Origin: Melampsora larici-populina 98AG31 | Taxonomy: Eukaryota; Basidiomycota; Pucciniomycetes; Pucciniales; Melampsoraceae | NCBI RefSeq assembly: GCF_000204055.1 | Contig: NW_006768858.1 | Span: forward strand, 1 to 64,000 | Length of the DNA: 64,000 bases | Direction: 5' to 3' | Part shown: in pieces, positions 47,548 to 58,648 of the stretch | How positions within the stretch are numbered: position 1 is the stretch's first letter | How the letters are laid out: each line of letters begins with the position of its first letter | Notes under the pieces: model-generated | Seen by the model: the letters and a program-made list of their open reading frames with translations, nothing else | What the model was told of the DNA's origin: nothing | Databases searched by the model: none | Made by a program: the position numbers and the translations under genes

Positions 47548-48058
47548 GTTGATAGTAGTAGTGTGCAGACTTGGAAAAGAAAAAGAGGAGGAAAACTCTC
47601 CAAAGAAAGAATGCGGGATCGGAGATGCTGAAGAAACGAGAAAAACTCAGTATCTATATATTTGTTGATACATGTTTATACATAGGCATGTACCGGACTG
47701 TGTAATAACCAACTCAATAAACATCACTCAAAGTGCTGGGCGCACTGGATGGATTCTATGTCTTTAGAAACTGTTTTGAATTTAACAAAGGTCCAGAGTA
47801 ATCATCAAGGGATAGAATGATTGAAAGAAAAAGATAATAATTGTTTTGGAATTTATATACAGAGAAAACAGAGCTATTTACGTCAGGAAAAATTGGAAAA
47901 GGGTTATATTCACAGTAGGTAAATGATTCACATTAGGAGAGAGAGGTAGGAATCAGGATACACAGCAAAGGGCACAAAAATCTAAACTTTATTCACTTGA
48001 TAGATAAGCATAATAAATCCAGAGCCAGCCAGGATTTCAACCCATCTTTGTTCACATT
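47548..48058. promoter_or_regulatory. Upstream region of the Tnp2 gene
   Basis: About 510 bp between the Tnp2 start and the end of the next minus-strand gene. It contains a TATATA stretch near 47655 on either strand but nothing that fixes a promoter. No open frame. Confidence 0.25.
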
Positions 48059-49791
48059 TCAAGACATCATGGCGCTTCCACTACTTGATTGACCTCCCAC
48101 GCTTGCACGAGCCCTGAACGCCTCTAAAGTGTCTTTAATCACTCCTTTTATATCGAAATGATCTTCTTCATCTAAGTTCAATTCTTCAATGAGTAGGCCC
48201 GCCTGAGAGTCTAGCCACGCAGGGGACACCAAAGACTCCTGAAAACCTTTTGATGGGCATTGGTCGGGATCTGGTTCAGGAGCATATGCACCGCGCTCCA
48301 CTAGAGCTTTTGCTGCTCTTTTCGTTTTTGGCAGGGTCTGTCGTTTCATGTGGAATTGATCAAGTAAGGAGATTAATGTGTCTAACTCGGCGCTTCTCCA
48401 TTCAAGTCGTAGTCTTTGACGGCTTCCAAAATCATTCACGTTGGCCAGTTCGTCGTCCAAATGGATTTCGGGATGTGATAGCATCACAACCTCGTTTGAG
48501 TCTTTGCCAAAGAGCTTGCGAGCTGCGCTTAAGCGTGCCTTGTAAAGCTTTCAAAACAAAAACACATGTCAGTTTTCCGATTCTTAAACATTAAATCATT
48601 AAGGTGAGTACGCTACCTTTTCCTTATTCCGCCTCTGTCTTATTCTTCCCTGCTTCACGTTTACACTCTCTTGTAGATTCTTTTTCCCATCAGCAGTTTT
48701 CTTCATATCCTCATGACGAATTTGTTCTTTAAATTTAGGACCTTTATTGCCAACCCAGCGCCGAAGGACCTCCTCTCAATTTGGAGGTGTGTTCGCTGAG
48801 CTCAAAATCCCAAAACTTTTTGCTCCATTTGCATTGTATGCATTCACCCAATGAGCCAGGAGAATTGATGATGTAGCCGCATTCCAAGGAGAGTCATAAG
48901 AGGCGTTCCAATCAAAGGTACATCGAGGAAAACCCGCCATCGCAAGCGCTGCCTCGCATTGGGCACCAAAATGATGTGCATATTGTGTTTGACGAGCCAA
49001 CGCAATTCGAGAAACAAAGATCACCGGCCTCTAAGGATTGTCGATACTGACTGCTTCAGCGGCATCCTTCTCCACCATCTTCCTTTGCTTTTGATTTGGT
49101 TTGAAATTGGGAGGCTTTTTTGAAAGGTATTTCCTCATTGCCTTCTCTTGAGCATTCCTGATTAATGTTTCCCCAACTTGATTACGAGACTCCCAATTAT
49201 GAGGTTCTTCATCCGTTGGAGGGTCCGGTAGCGAAGGTGCAGCATCGTCATCGACAACCAGCGAATTCTTGGCCTTCCGAGGGATCCCCAATAACATCCT
49301 TGCAAAATCATGAATCGCCCTGGCCAAAGGAGTTGCCGCTTTTGGTACCAGATGCGCCTGAGCCACCTTTCCAATAGCAGTGTTTTGATGCCTTGATTCA
49401 GTTTGTTTTTTCGGGAAGGTGTGTCTTTTTCTTTTTCTTTCGAGGATATCTTCCTGTGTGAGGTCTCCATCTAGAACAGCAAGAGGTCCTCAGTCAGTCA
49501 CCTTCGTGATTGTTTGCTCATAATGAATTATATTACGTAAGATACAAATCCCTCACCATCACTGTCTTCGTCTTCTGAATCTTCATCCCCATGAAGTCCC
49601 TCTTCACCTAATCCTAAAGAAACAGTAGGGTTATGGTGCATATTTCATCAGCACGAGCTTAGAAGAATTCCACAGTGTTGAAAACTTTACAAACCAGTAT
49701 TCGTTGAGTCATTTTCTTCCAAATGTTGCTTCTTGCCACCAGAATTCATCATGGAGGGCGTTGACTGCGTATTTGTTGGTACAAAACTCAT
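48059..49791 (-). pseudogene. Unknown gene family member B (minus strand)
   Basis: ATG at 49791 starts a short exon (MSFVPTNTQSTPSMMNSGGK). A second, acidic exon ends at GATG|GTGAGG. A third exon enters after TTCTAG near 49470 and reads DLTQEDILERKRKRHTFPKK, then LARAIHDFARMLLGI. In-frame stops are TAG 49031-49033 and TGA 48776-48778; between them lies FPRCTFDWNASYDSPWN, matching member A. After an AAG|GTAGCG donor near 48617, the last exon (48059-48548) reads LYKARLSAARKLFGKDSNEV, LRLEWRSAELDTLISLLDQF and a Ser-rich end. Both copies are stopped between their N-terminal half and the TFDW motif. Function unknown; adjacent to and co-oriented with the Tnp2 transposase. Confidence 0.5.
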
Positions 49792-50644
49792 AATTCTCAG
49801 GAAGGTACACTTTTTTGAGGTTGAGCGGATTCAAATAAGGATGAAAGAGTTAACCCCGGAAGCACTCTTCAGAAAAATCATTCAAGATAACTGGTGATGA
49901 ATAAAAGCACACCTTTAGAGAAAGGAACTCTTCCAACCTTTGATACCTCCTGTGCAGACAACCGGGTTGTAAAATCAGCTCACCCATCCTGTGTACGAGA
50001 GCTTTTGTTCCTAGACGCACCACACATCTTGAGAAAAGCACATCGGGTGCCTTTTTGAGTTTACTGTTCAGAACCATAGAGAATGAAACCACGTATCTCA
50101 AGAGACGCCAATCTATACCGGCTTGCCAGTAGAGATTTGCTTTTTAGAAAGCTTGCTGATCTTTTTCTATCTTGTTTGACAGGATAGAAAATACAGCAAT
50201 GTACCCACCATTTTTCATAAGCTATGAATGTATATATGTAAGACCCGTTTTTGTAGCAAGCTCAGACTGTTCTCAAAATGTGATTCAAGATCTGTCTAAA
50301 TGAACAAATCAGGGTATCCCAATGAAGGATCAGGATGGGATTCTCACCATTATCAGGCAACTTTTTCACTCGGAAAGCAAAGTCATATTCCAAAGACGCA
50401 TGTATAATCTTGTAACCAAAAAAGATAACCAAATCCATATCAAGAACCACAACAAGTTGAAAATCACAGTCAGACACACATATATCCACCTGCCACACCT
50501 ACGTGCTCCAACTACATAATTCAAACCAGACTCCCACTATGAATACTCTTACAAACAGGCATGACTCTACAACAACCTTTAACCTAAGCATATGATTTTG
50601 TAAACAAATCATGGATCATACACTAGCACACGTGATAAACAGGT
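49792..50644. other. No supported gene
   Basis: A minus-strand open stretch of 83 codons (49850-50101) lies here but has neither a start context nor recognisable content. The rest is AT-rich. Confidence 0.3.
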
Positions 50645-52248
50645 TTACAAGACAGTTTCAACATTGGTAGTCACATTGGCTTTTGCCGAATTAGTGACCA
50701 AACCAGCGGATATTAAGTCAGCTCTTAATTCATCAAGGCTTCTGTTGACATTGGTGATGTCTTCTCTGGCTTTGTCTAGTTCCGCCAAGTGCAAGGGTAG
50801 GCTGTTACGTACAACACTTTGAAATTCAGTGAAACTCTCGATCGTGTTATCTATCTTCTTGTGTAAATTGGAGATTTGAGTTTGAATAAGCATTTCGACC
50901 CGCTTGATCTCACAAGTTTCTCCCTGAGTAGTATTTAGCATAAGGTCGGTTTTGGTCTCATCCAGTTCATCAGATGAATCATTGTTGTCGCTTGAGTAAT
51001 ACTCGTTCTCCACGGAGTTGGATTCATGGTGAAAGAATTCGTCTTCATCCATAGGAAAAATGCATCCCATCTGATTGCTATCAGGTAGTACGGTTGGTTT
51101 CATCTTGAGTTCCACAAGCTCGCTAGGTAATAAATTGTTCTTGAAATCTTCACTATATAAGTCGGCTGGAAGATGACGGGGTACGACACCGTATTCATTC
51201 GAGTTGTTGGTGACATATTTACGAGCCACACGAGCGGTTCCAGGAAATGTATGTTTAATGTTGGAGAAAGCCTGAATCCGACCTTCAATCACTCTCATGA
51301 AACGAACTGCCTTGTCCGACCACCATCGAGGTATGACCACATGCACCTGATCCACCATCACATCACCGACTATCATCTTGACTTTAGACATACTGCCCAT
51401 AATAAAACAGTTTCTTGGCTGGAACACCGCAACAATCGCTTCATGTACACCCATTCTGGCCAAGTAATCAGTGTACTCTTTACAAGCCTGGATGCAAAAT
51501 TTAAATATCAGTCAGCATGATCAAAAAGAACACACATAATATTGGAACTCAAAATTATGGCCGCTTTTTCATGTACCATGTCATGGTATTCCAACACTTC
51601 CACGCTACTGCACTGAAAACGGTACCTTGAAGAGAGGTTATTGAACTCATTCAACAATACCGGGATGACAATTTCGCGGGTGAGAACGTGTTGGCTGATC
51701 GTGTATTTATAAGGACGTAACTTGATCGCACGGAAAAAGGAGATCCAGAAGACTTCGCGAGCTAATTGGTTTACACAATCATCTAGGTTGGTCTCCCAGT
51801 TGAAGCAGAATCGACAAAGACCCCAGCACATGAGGTCAGTTTCCACGGTACCAAAGTCTTCCTTCTTCAAGTGACCACCCGTATTGACAAAGTCTGTTAC
51901 ATCAATTAATGTCATAGAGCCCGCGTGAGGAAGTGGCGTGTCGACTGGAAAGCGTTCAAGTAATCCCGTTTGTTTGTCTGCCGATAAAGATGGTGGTATA
52001 GGTGACATGTTGGATTCTCAACACATCAAAACACAAAGATGTCTACGAACGAGGGACTTATACGAGGTAATGAAACTTAGAGTGAATCTACTTAGTCACA
52101 GATCAAAGAAGATGAACAAACTCACCTGAATTGCTATCATTTCGGTTCTGGATACAGTTCCCAGCTTCTCATTGAGATTAACTCCGTGAGCCCATCGCTT
52201 GAAGCTCTTCGAGTGAATGGCAGCAGTTTTAGAAGAGTTTGAAGACAT
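50645..52248 (-). CDS. Hypothetical protein gene with coiled-coil C terminus
   Basis: Three minus-strand segments are open. A 41-codon exon from ATG 52248 ends at CAG|GTGAGT (52125). A 51508-52008 frame follows (MSPIPPSLSADKQTGLLERF), and a frame ending at TAA 50645 picks up after a CATCCAG acceptor near 51490 (ACKEYTDYLARMGVHEAIV). The last part ends in a heptad-like helix (LHLAELDKAREDITNVNRSL), likely an oligomerising coiled coil, preceded by an acidic segment. The first splice does not bring the second segment into frame with the acceptors I can see, so the first exon may belong to another transcript. The middle reads as an ordinary folded protein without a known motif. Function unknown. 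Confidence 0.45.
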
Positions 52249-53640
52249 CACAACTCAGTATGAAAAGTACGATAAAGCAAGACAGAGTATTCAGATTTAT
52301 TTATTGAGATAACAAAGGATACGCCAGGATGAAAGAAAAAAGCACAGAGAGAAATGACTTCCTTGATTGGAAGATGAAAAATAACTACAGAGACGTTCAC
52401 TCTATATAGATGTTGTATGTAGCCCTTCACCCGCAAACAACTTCGGAGTGATAGTGATTCACCGGAAGGCCCAGCGACTTCAAGGCATAGTTTGAAGGGC
52501 TTCCACTTCTTCCAAAGTACCACCTCAAAGCAAACATTGAATCAAATCTCAAATTTCTTTTCATTTAAACAAGTGAGAACGGGCAGAAGGTGATTTAAGC
52601 AATATCAACTCTTCGCATGATCTCGTGGACGTAATCAACCAAGTCATAATAGCAGCTTGAAAGGACGAAGGACCTCTAATTGATCTTGAGGTGCTTGTGC
52701 ACATATGTATATTTCAGTCAACTCAAACCTTTAATCTGACTTCACCCCAGTGCCCACCGGTGGCTTTAAGACTTGCTGCTCGATGTAACAATCAAAGACC
52801 AAAATGACATCATCACATTGCTCAAGTGGTGACCGTGAAACCATTAAAGAAGCGATTTGCTTCTCAAGAGCCTTGAAGTTTTGGCCCACTATGAGGCAAA
52901 CACAAACAAATATAAAGATACCCATATATAGAGATGTGCCAAGCTTTGAAACACTCAAGAACTCATACGATATTCAGGTACAATTAATTGCATTTGGGCT
53001 CGAAATGGGTTCAGTGGTATAACAAGAAACTCATGTCATAATTATTTATATTAATCTCATTAAAGGGATGTAGAGGTAGTTTGGCAGTAGGGAAATTTAC
53101 GAGGCTATTTCCGAACGGAGAATAGTGAAATTTGAATGGCTTTTTGATTAATAAACGGACGTTGAAACATGTTGATAGGTACATGAAAAGGCAGGGTAAT
53201 ATGAGGGCAATATGATTGTTTGGGTTGTTTTTTAACAGCTGAGTGTGACTGAGTGCCAACCTCTCAGTTGATCACAATGGGGAACACGGGTCTGCTTCAC
53301 GGATCTCTTTGTCGGATCTTTTGAGTGGCTATCAAAAGTCTACCATGTGTGCACGTCAACGGGCTACAAGAATACAGACACGGTGTTGGTGGAGTTGGTT
53401 GATTGATATTGGTGGGTTTGCAACGAGTTGGTTTTCCGCCTCAATGGCATTTGTAGTGGCAAATGTTACATTTGTCTTTGGAAGAATGTGTGATGTTTAT
53501 CCTGTAGCCGTGGGGTATTGGAAACTCCTTAACATAGTTGTCCATTGCTGTTTGGTTTCCTTTGGGTTCAAGCATTGTGGTCTGGTGTGGAGCAGGAAGA
53601 AATGTAAGAGGTGCAGCCATCTTAATTGGATGTATTGGTT
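52249..53640. other. No supported gene
   Basis: A minus-strand exon-like frame at 52731-52905 (GQNFKALEKQIASLMVSRSP) follows a CCTCATAG acceptor but could not be chained. At 53345-53400 a plus-strand CVHV...EYRHG segment resembles the start of the fragment at 42.5 kb. Confidence 0.25.
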
Positions 53641-54150
53641 GTTTGATGGGTGATTTACTACTGGTGGAGTGGTGAGCAAGGTTAAGGACTGGTGGGGTGG
53701 TGAGAGCAAGGTTACACTGCAAAAATAATGTATTTTTCCAAGGTGAAAAATGATTGACATTAATGCACAAAATGATTAATAATGCAGAATTAATGCAGAA
53801 AAATGCAGAATTAATGCAGAATTAATGCATTTTTAATCATTTTGTGAAATAAATGTAATCATTTTTCACCTTGGAAAAATACATTATATTTGCAGTGTTA
53901 AGCGCTGGTGGGGTGGTGAGAGCGAGGTTAAGGACTGGCGGGGTGGTGATCACAAGACTATATGTGGATAGGGTGGTCAGCTTGTGGTTCAGTTGACCCA
54001 TGACTTAATTTGGTAACTTGTGGGATGGTGAGCTGGTGGAACTTACTGATGGGTTTTGCACGCACCTGTGCCTGGTGAAGGTTAGCAAGCTGGTGGCAAA
54101 TTACTGGCCCACAAGCTCACCAATCAATAATCAATCAAACCAACTGGTGA
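53640..54150. repeat. GGTGG/GGTGAG-rich repeat tract
   Basis: GGTTAAGGACTGG and GGGGTGGTGAG recur four to six times before and after an inserted 183-bp element. The units flanking the insertion are clearly parallel (CTGGTGGGGTGGTGAGAGC on both sides). The complementary motif set is found at 30.2-30.75 kb. Confidence 0.5.
53715..53897. mobile_element. 183-bp CACTG palindromic MITE, copy 1
   Basis: It starts CACTGCAAAAATAATGTATT and ends with its inverse, ending GCAGTG. TTA is duplicated exactly (53712-53714, 53898-53900). The centre has repeated ATGCAGAATTA words. It has the same length and nearly the same sequence as 60131-60313. It can fold as one long hairpin. It is non-coding. Confidence 0.88.
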
Positions 54151-54608
54151 GACAGCAAACCATGGTACCTTATGGTACCCCATGAAGATTTTGGTGTGAC
54201 AATCTCTTGGCATTGTCAAATCAAATGAACTATGTATAGCTACATATATAATCTCATCCCATATCAATTGCAATGATTATATTCATTATTTTCAACTGTG
54301 GTATATATATCTGAAGAGTTGAAAGGGTTTACAAAATGAGCAAAGTGCTCAGAAATCAAAGTGGAATCAAAGAACTACATAACATTGTATGAAATGGTTA
54401 TATAAACCACATGGGAACAAAACTATACTTGAAAAGCAAGAAAGCACAAAAAGCGCAAAATACTTTCTTTTGTAAATTTTTGACTTGGATTCCTGAGTAT
54501 GTACATCTTTATCACCCAACATAATTGGTTGTTTGTGTAATCACGAGAGTGTGCTACAAGTAGATACTTTGGTTTTAATGAAAGCTTTCGAAGAAGGCGG
54601 CTTTGGAC
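54151..54608. other. No supported gene
   Basis: AT-rich sequence with a GGTACC/CCATGG-like palindromic cluster near 54160-54185; nothing else recognisable. Confidence 0.3.
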
Positions 54609-55817
54609 TTACCAATTTGATACATTAACAGACTGAGACTGTTCAGTATCTACAACTACTGCATACCTTCCTTCAGCAATCTCTTCCAGCCAAAGCCGGA
54701 CGTCTGCAAGGCTCATATTCCCCGGGGCAGCTCCCTTCTCAAGCATGGTATTGGTGATTTGACAGTCATGAGTGCGATGAACTTGCAGGCATACTTTTTG
54801 AAGAAATTTCTTAGCTCAAAGTTGTACATCTGAATTGGCGCCTTTTGGATGAATGTCAATTCCAGGTCGTGGCGGGTAAGGTAGTTGAGCCTCCGAGAAA
54901 GTCAATGTAACAGAGAGAGATAATTTAGCTGATATCTGAAATTTAAATATCAAATGACTATAGACTTACCGACAAGTTGGTTGAGACGTAACGTGAGCTC
55001 TGTGCGCAAACAAGTCTGCTCCTTCACTTTGATAGGGGCTGCTCGTACTTTAGGCTTTTTAAATACGTTGCTAGGACATTTGGTAGGTTCCTTGGCAAAG
55101 TTTTCCAGTAGATGATGCTCGTTTTGGACTAACTCGGCCCACCAGTTACAGGAGTTGTGTTCCTCCGTCCACAGCTCTTTGGCAAGCTTTGTTTTTGGAT
55201 TGAAAGATGAGACAAGGAGATGGAACTCGATGTCAAATTGGGTGTTGATTAGATGTAGCTGAATACAAATGGTTATTAGTCAGACATACAGTGCAAACTG
55301 AAAGAATACAATAGAAATGCATACTCACTTGTTTGACAATCTTGTTTACTGTGGCACGACCTTTCTTCTCAATATGAATATCTTGGCAATGACCAAGGCA
55401 TCCGCGTTCAAAGTGCTTCCTGACTTTATTCATGTTGACAAGCTCTTGGAAAATAGGAAGGTAAGGTGCCAAGTCCAATGGTTTATTTGAGTCTTCATCT
55501 TCAATTTGAACCAATGTTGAAGTCTCAATGCCAAGTTGAGGCTGCATGATTGTTTGAGCAAGTCGTTTGAAAAAGGGTGGATAAAACACTGCTTTTTGTT
55601 CAGGAGCAAGGCTTTTCCAGGTGTTGCCTACAACTTTGTTCTGGTGCGGAAAGCCTACTTGAGTATTACGAGCTGGCACTACAAAAGAAGAGGATCAGCT
55701 TACTTAGCAGGGAGTGAATGTTTGGTAAACTCACTGGCTAGCCCTGTGGTGGTTTTGCTGCTGTACATTTGGTAACCATCGTACAATGACAAAGCACGTT
55801 GAAGAGGGCCAAGAAAC
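54609..55817 (-). pseudogene. Multi-exon gene truncated by the LTR of Ty3/Gypsy copy 2
   Basis: Exon 1 is open from the LTR border at 55817 to a GTGAGT donor at 55734 (RALSLYDGYQMYSSKTTTGL). A 56-bp intron (55679-55734) leads in phase into exon 2 (55678-55329), which reads NKVVGNTWKSLAPEQKAVFY, like the second helix of an HMG box. A 70-bp intron (55259-55328) follows in phase 0 before exon 3 (55258-54970), with NTQFDIEFHLLVSSFNPKTK. A final part ends near 54609 but carries a TGA (54816-54818) and no clean splice. Exon 1 is cut exactly where the LTR begins, so the 5' part should lie past copy 2, outside the window. An HMG-like DNA-binding role is only a guess. Confidence 0.5.
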
Positions 55818-56773
55818 TGTCAGCCCTGAGCCCTATTACTAGTACCAAAGGGCTGCCTAAATAACTATAAAATAACAAAAATAATAATTACAACTCATGG
55901 CTCAGTTTCAAGAGCCAAGTACATATGTAATTAGATATAGTTACATATGAAATTACATATGTACATACATGTAAATGTAACTAAAAGGTTGCATTATGTA
56001 AGAATGCCTTTCACAAGTGCGCATCACATGAGTAACACAAGAGTTACACATGTGCGTAATCAAATAATGATTAAATAATTAAGAATTCATGATTACATAC
56101 GTCAAATGAGTATGTAATCAAACCACAAGTTGTACATAAAGGATTTTCAGGGTTTTGAGTATATAAAGAGCTCTCTGACCCGCCAGGAAAATCTATCATC
56201 ATCATTACATTTAAGCAAATTATCAATACTTCATCAATCAGACAAATAAGAGTCCTTGTCCTCTTCCATTAGACATTGTATATTTCTCTAATTGAATCAT
56301 TGCTTTTGTTATTTGTAGAAGTTCTTTTGAAGACTTCACTGTTTTTTCAGGAGGTGATCCTAGAAGTTTTGCTCAAGTTATTGAAGGGATTCAATAACTT
56401 GAGAAACTTTAAACTCACGGAAGTCCCTCTGTGTTCAGAGTCTAAAGAACTTCAAATTATCACTAGGTGATATTTCCCTTGTTTAAAAACTCTAGAGTAG
56501 AGTGTGGTTATCTTGGGCACGACACTGGGTGCCAGTTGTCTATTGTTATCCGGCCAGAAGACTCTTGTCTTGCCTTAATCCCTGGATTTGTATCCTAAAA
56601 ATCCTCTGTTTAGAGGTCATCTAACTGAAGTCAGTGCGGATTTGATCCCACTGCTTCTTTACAACCTTGTTCAGAAACTTTAAATAGGTTTCTCACGCGC
56701 ATAATAAACCTAGTTTATTATTCCCAACTTTTTTTTAGTGACTTACTAGCCTAAAAGACGCTAGTAGCTCACA
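55818..56773 (+). repeat. 5' LTR of Ty3/Gypsy copy 2 (956 bp)
   Basis: It starts TGTCAGCCCTGAGCCC and ends GCTAGTAGCTCACA. These borders match the LTR of copy 1. TATATAAA occurs at 56160-56167. The five bases before it (GAAAC, 55813-55817) should be duplicated after the 3' LTR beyond the window. Next to its 3' border the sequence ATTTGGGGGCCTCATCGTG occupies the primer-binding position; I could not match it to a tRNA. Confidence 0.8.
56160..56167 (+). promoter_or_regulatory. LTR TATA box, copy 2
   Basis: TATATAAA within GAGTATATAAAG, 343 bp into the LTR, in the same context as in copy 1. Confidence 0.55.
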
Positions 56774-58648
56774 ATTTGGGGGCCTCATCGTGTTTTTGAA
56801 CCCTTTATATTTTTTTTAGAGTTGTTATCTCATCTTTTTATTTTATAAAAACATTAAAAACGAAAACATATCAGTTTTATTTTATATCTACATTTTTTTT
56901 CTGACCTGTTTTACTTGAAAACTGAGTGAGCTCAGCATTTTCAAAAAATCAGGAGAATAGGTTGGAGGAAAGAAATAAATCATTTCCCCCCTCCAATTTT
57001 CACATTTTATTTTTATTTTTTTATTTTTTCAATTCTTTGGCTCATTAGTTGATCCTATATATTTGAATTACACATTCAAAAGTGGTGTGTTGAATAAATA
57101 AACACGTGTAAGCCACATACTTTGTATTGTAATAGAGCCAACACGTGCCACTTACATTACATATACCTACATATATTAAACCAGTATAAGCCCCGCGCGT
57201 GGTCCGAGGATCCACAGCGGGACAGTACTGAACTGATTTTCGAATTTGGAATATCCAAGTTCCACAACCCTCAACCCACCAAATACCTCGGTCAACAACC
57301 ACACCACGGATTTGATATTGCCGTCTAATCCCTTCGGAAACCTTACCGGTGTTGATTGGCCCACGAGTTGTAGGCTTCACGCTACGAACTCCAGGGCCAT
57401 TTGTCCCACCAAGGATTTCATCAAAAGACCAACTATTCAATTTCAACGACGAAAACTGTTTTTCCTCAAGCCAATCAGATATCTTCACATTGTATTCTAG
57501 AAATATACTAGATCTTTGTTGAGGCTAGGTTGATTTTCTTCTCACCTTTCTTGCTTGAATAAGAATCAATAAGTCTCAAGAAAGTAAGTTATCTTTTTTG
57601 ATCTTCTATATAAAAGCTATACATAAAAGATCAGATTGAATATTGAACTTATAGTTCGTTTACTTTCCATCTAGTTTTCTTGTATCGTTGGTTGTTTAAA
57701 GATCAACCCCTCCTTCTTTTGTCGTTTATCTGAAGTCGACTACCTTTTTGAAGATCGATTCAACTATTTGAAATTGACAATTTAAAAGATAATATTATAG
57801 ATTTGTTTCAATTTGATCAAACCTTCTTATCAAGAGTTTCCTTATAGAAAGGAAGCTTTGGAGATTTAACTCAACTTATCCAAGATCATAAACTTAATTA
57901 TCTGCAATTGAATCGTTATATTCGGATTCTCATCTTTTTTTTTGGAAATTGCCATCAGAGGATCAAATCATAATCGAGTTTTTCTTTTTGGGTTTGATTA
58001 AATCTTACCCCGGAAACATAAATCAATCGATCTTGCTTCTTATAGTCATTCTATTGTTGAAAGAGTAAGTTCTTCCATTTCTTGGAAACCCGAATCAAGG
58101 AACAATACTTACTAAGTAAATTGTTGATTGATTTTGTTTAGAATCTAATTGTTTTGTTTTTTAATAAAAGATCTTACCGTGCTCTGAACGTTGAAGTTAA
58201 GTCTTTTACAAAGTAAGTAACCAAAGCTTTGACGTTTAAACTTGAACATAAAAACTAACGATCATACCTTTTTAATTGGTACTTATCTTAAGTTTGAACC
58301 AATCGGTCAAAGATCACCATATTTTTTCTACAAACCTACTACTTTGACTTATCATTTTAGAGAGTAAGTCAAAAAATTTATCAATCAGCTTATTCAGAAA
58401 ATAAGTTGACTAATCAAATTATCTTTTGATTATTTAGATCAGACCAACCTTCTCCAAAATCAATTTTTTTTGTCATTTATTTCAATTGTGGACAGTTAAA
58501 TCAGGATACTGTTAATTAAGTAAGTGTTTTGGTTTACTTGCACCGAAATCTCATTGTTTAGATTATCAAGAAACATCAAACACTAACAAGAGTTCCTGTG
58601 TTGTGTTGTTCTGTATTTTTTTATTCTCTCTCTTTATCTTCTTGTTAG
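56774..58648 (+). other. Long leader of copy 2 with a chain of small introns
   Basis: No ORF of note. It contains five GTAAGT donors, each preceded by A, paired with TAG acceptors. The inferred introns are 57584-57674, 58065-58141, 58213-58360, 58364-58437 and 58520-58648 (91, 77, 148, 74 and 129 bp). The third acceptor and fourth donor are separated by only AGA, a 3-nt exon or a recursive splice point. The last intron would join an exon ending in A to an exon starting TGGAAGATAAAGG, making an ATG. The minus-strand open frame at 57045-57488 inside it has no support. Confidence 0.5.

Noticed and set aside
53309..53653. 114-codon plus-strand frame
   Set aside because: The composition (many Trp, Cys, Val) and a competing open minus-strand frame suggest chance; only a short CVHV...EYRHG segment looks meaningful.
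57045..57488. 147-codon minus-strand open frame in the leader of copy 2
   Set aside because: It lies antisense in the retrotransposon leader, has no start context, no recognisable motif, and an overlapping plus-strand frame of equal length; chance openness is enough.
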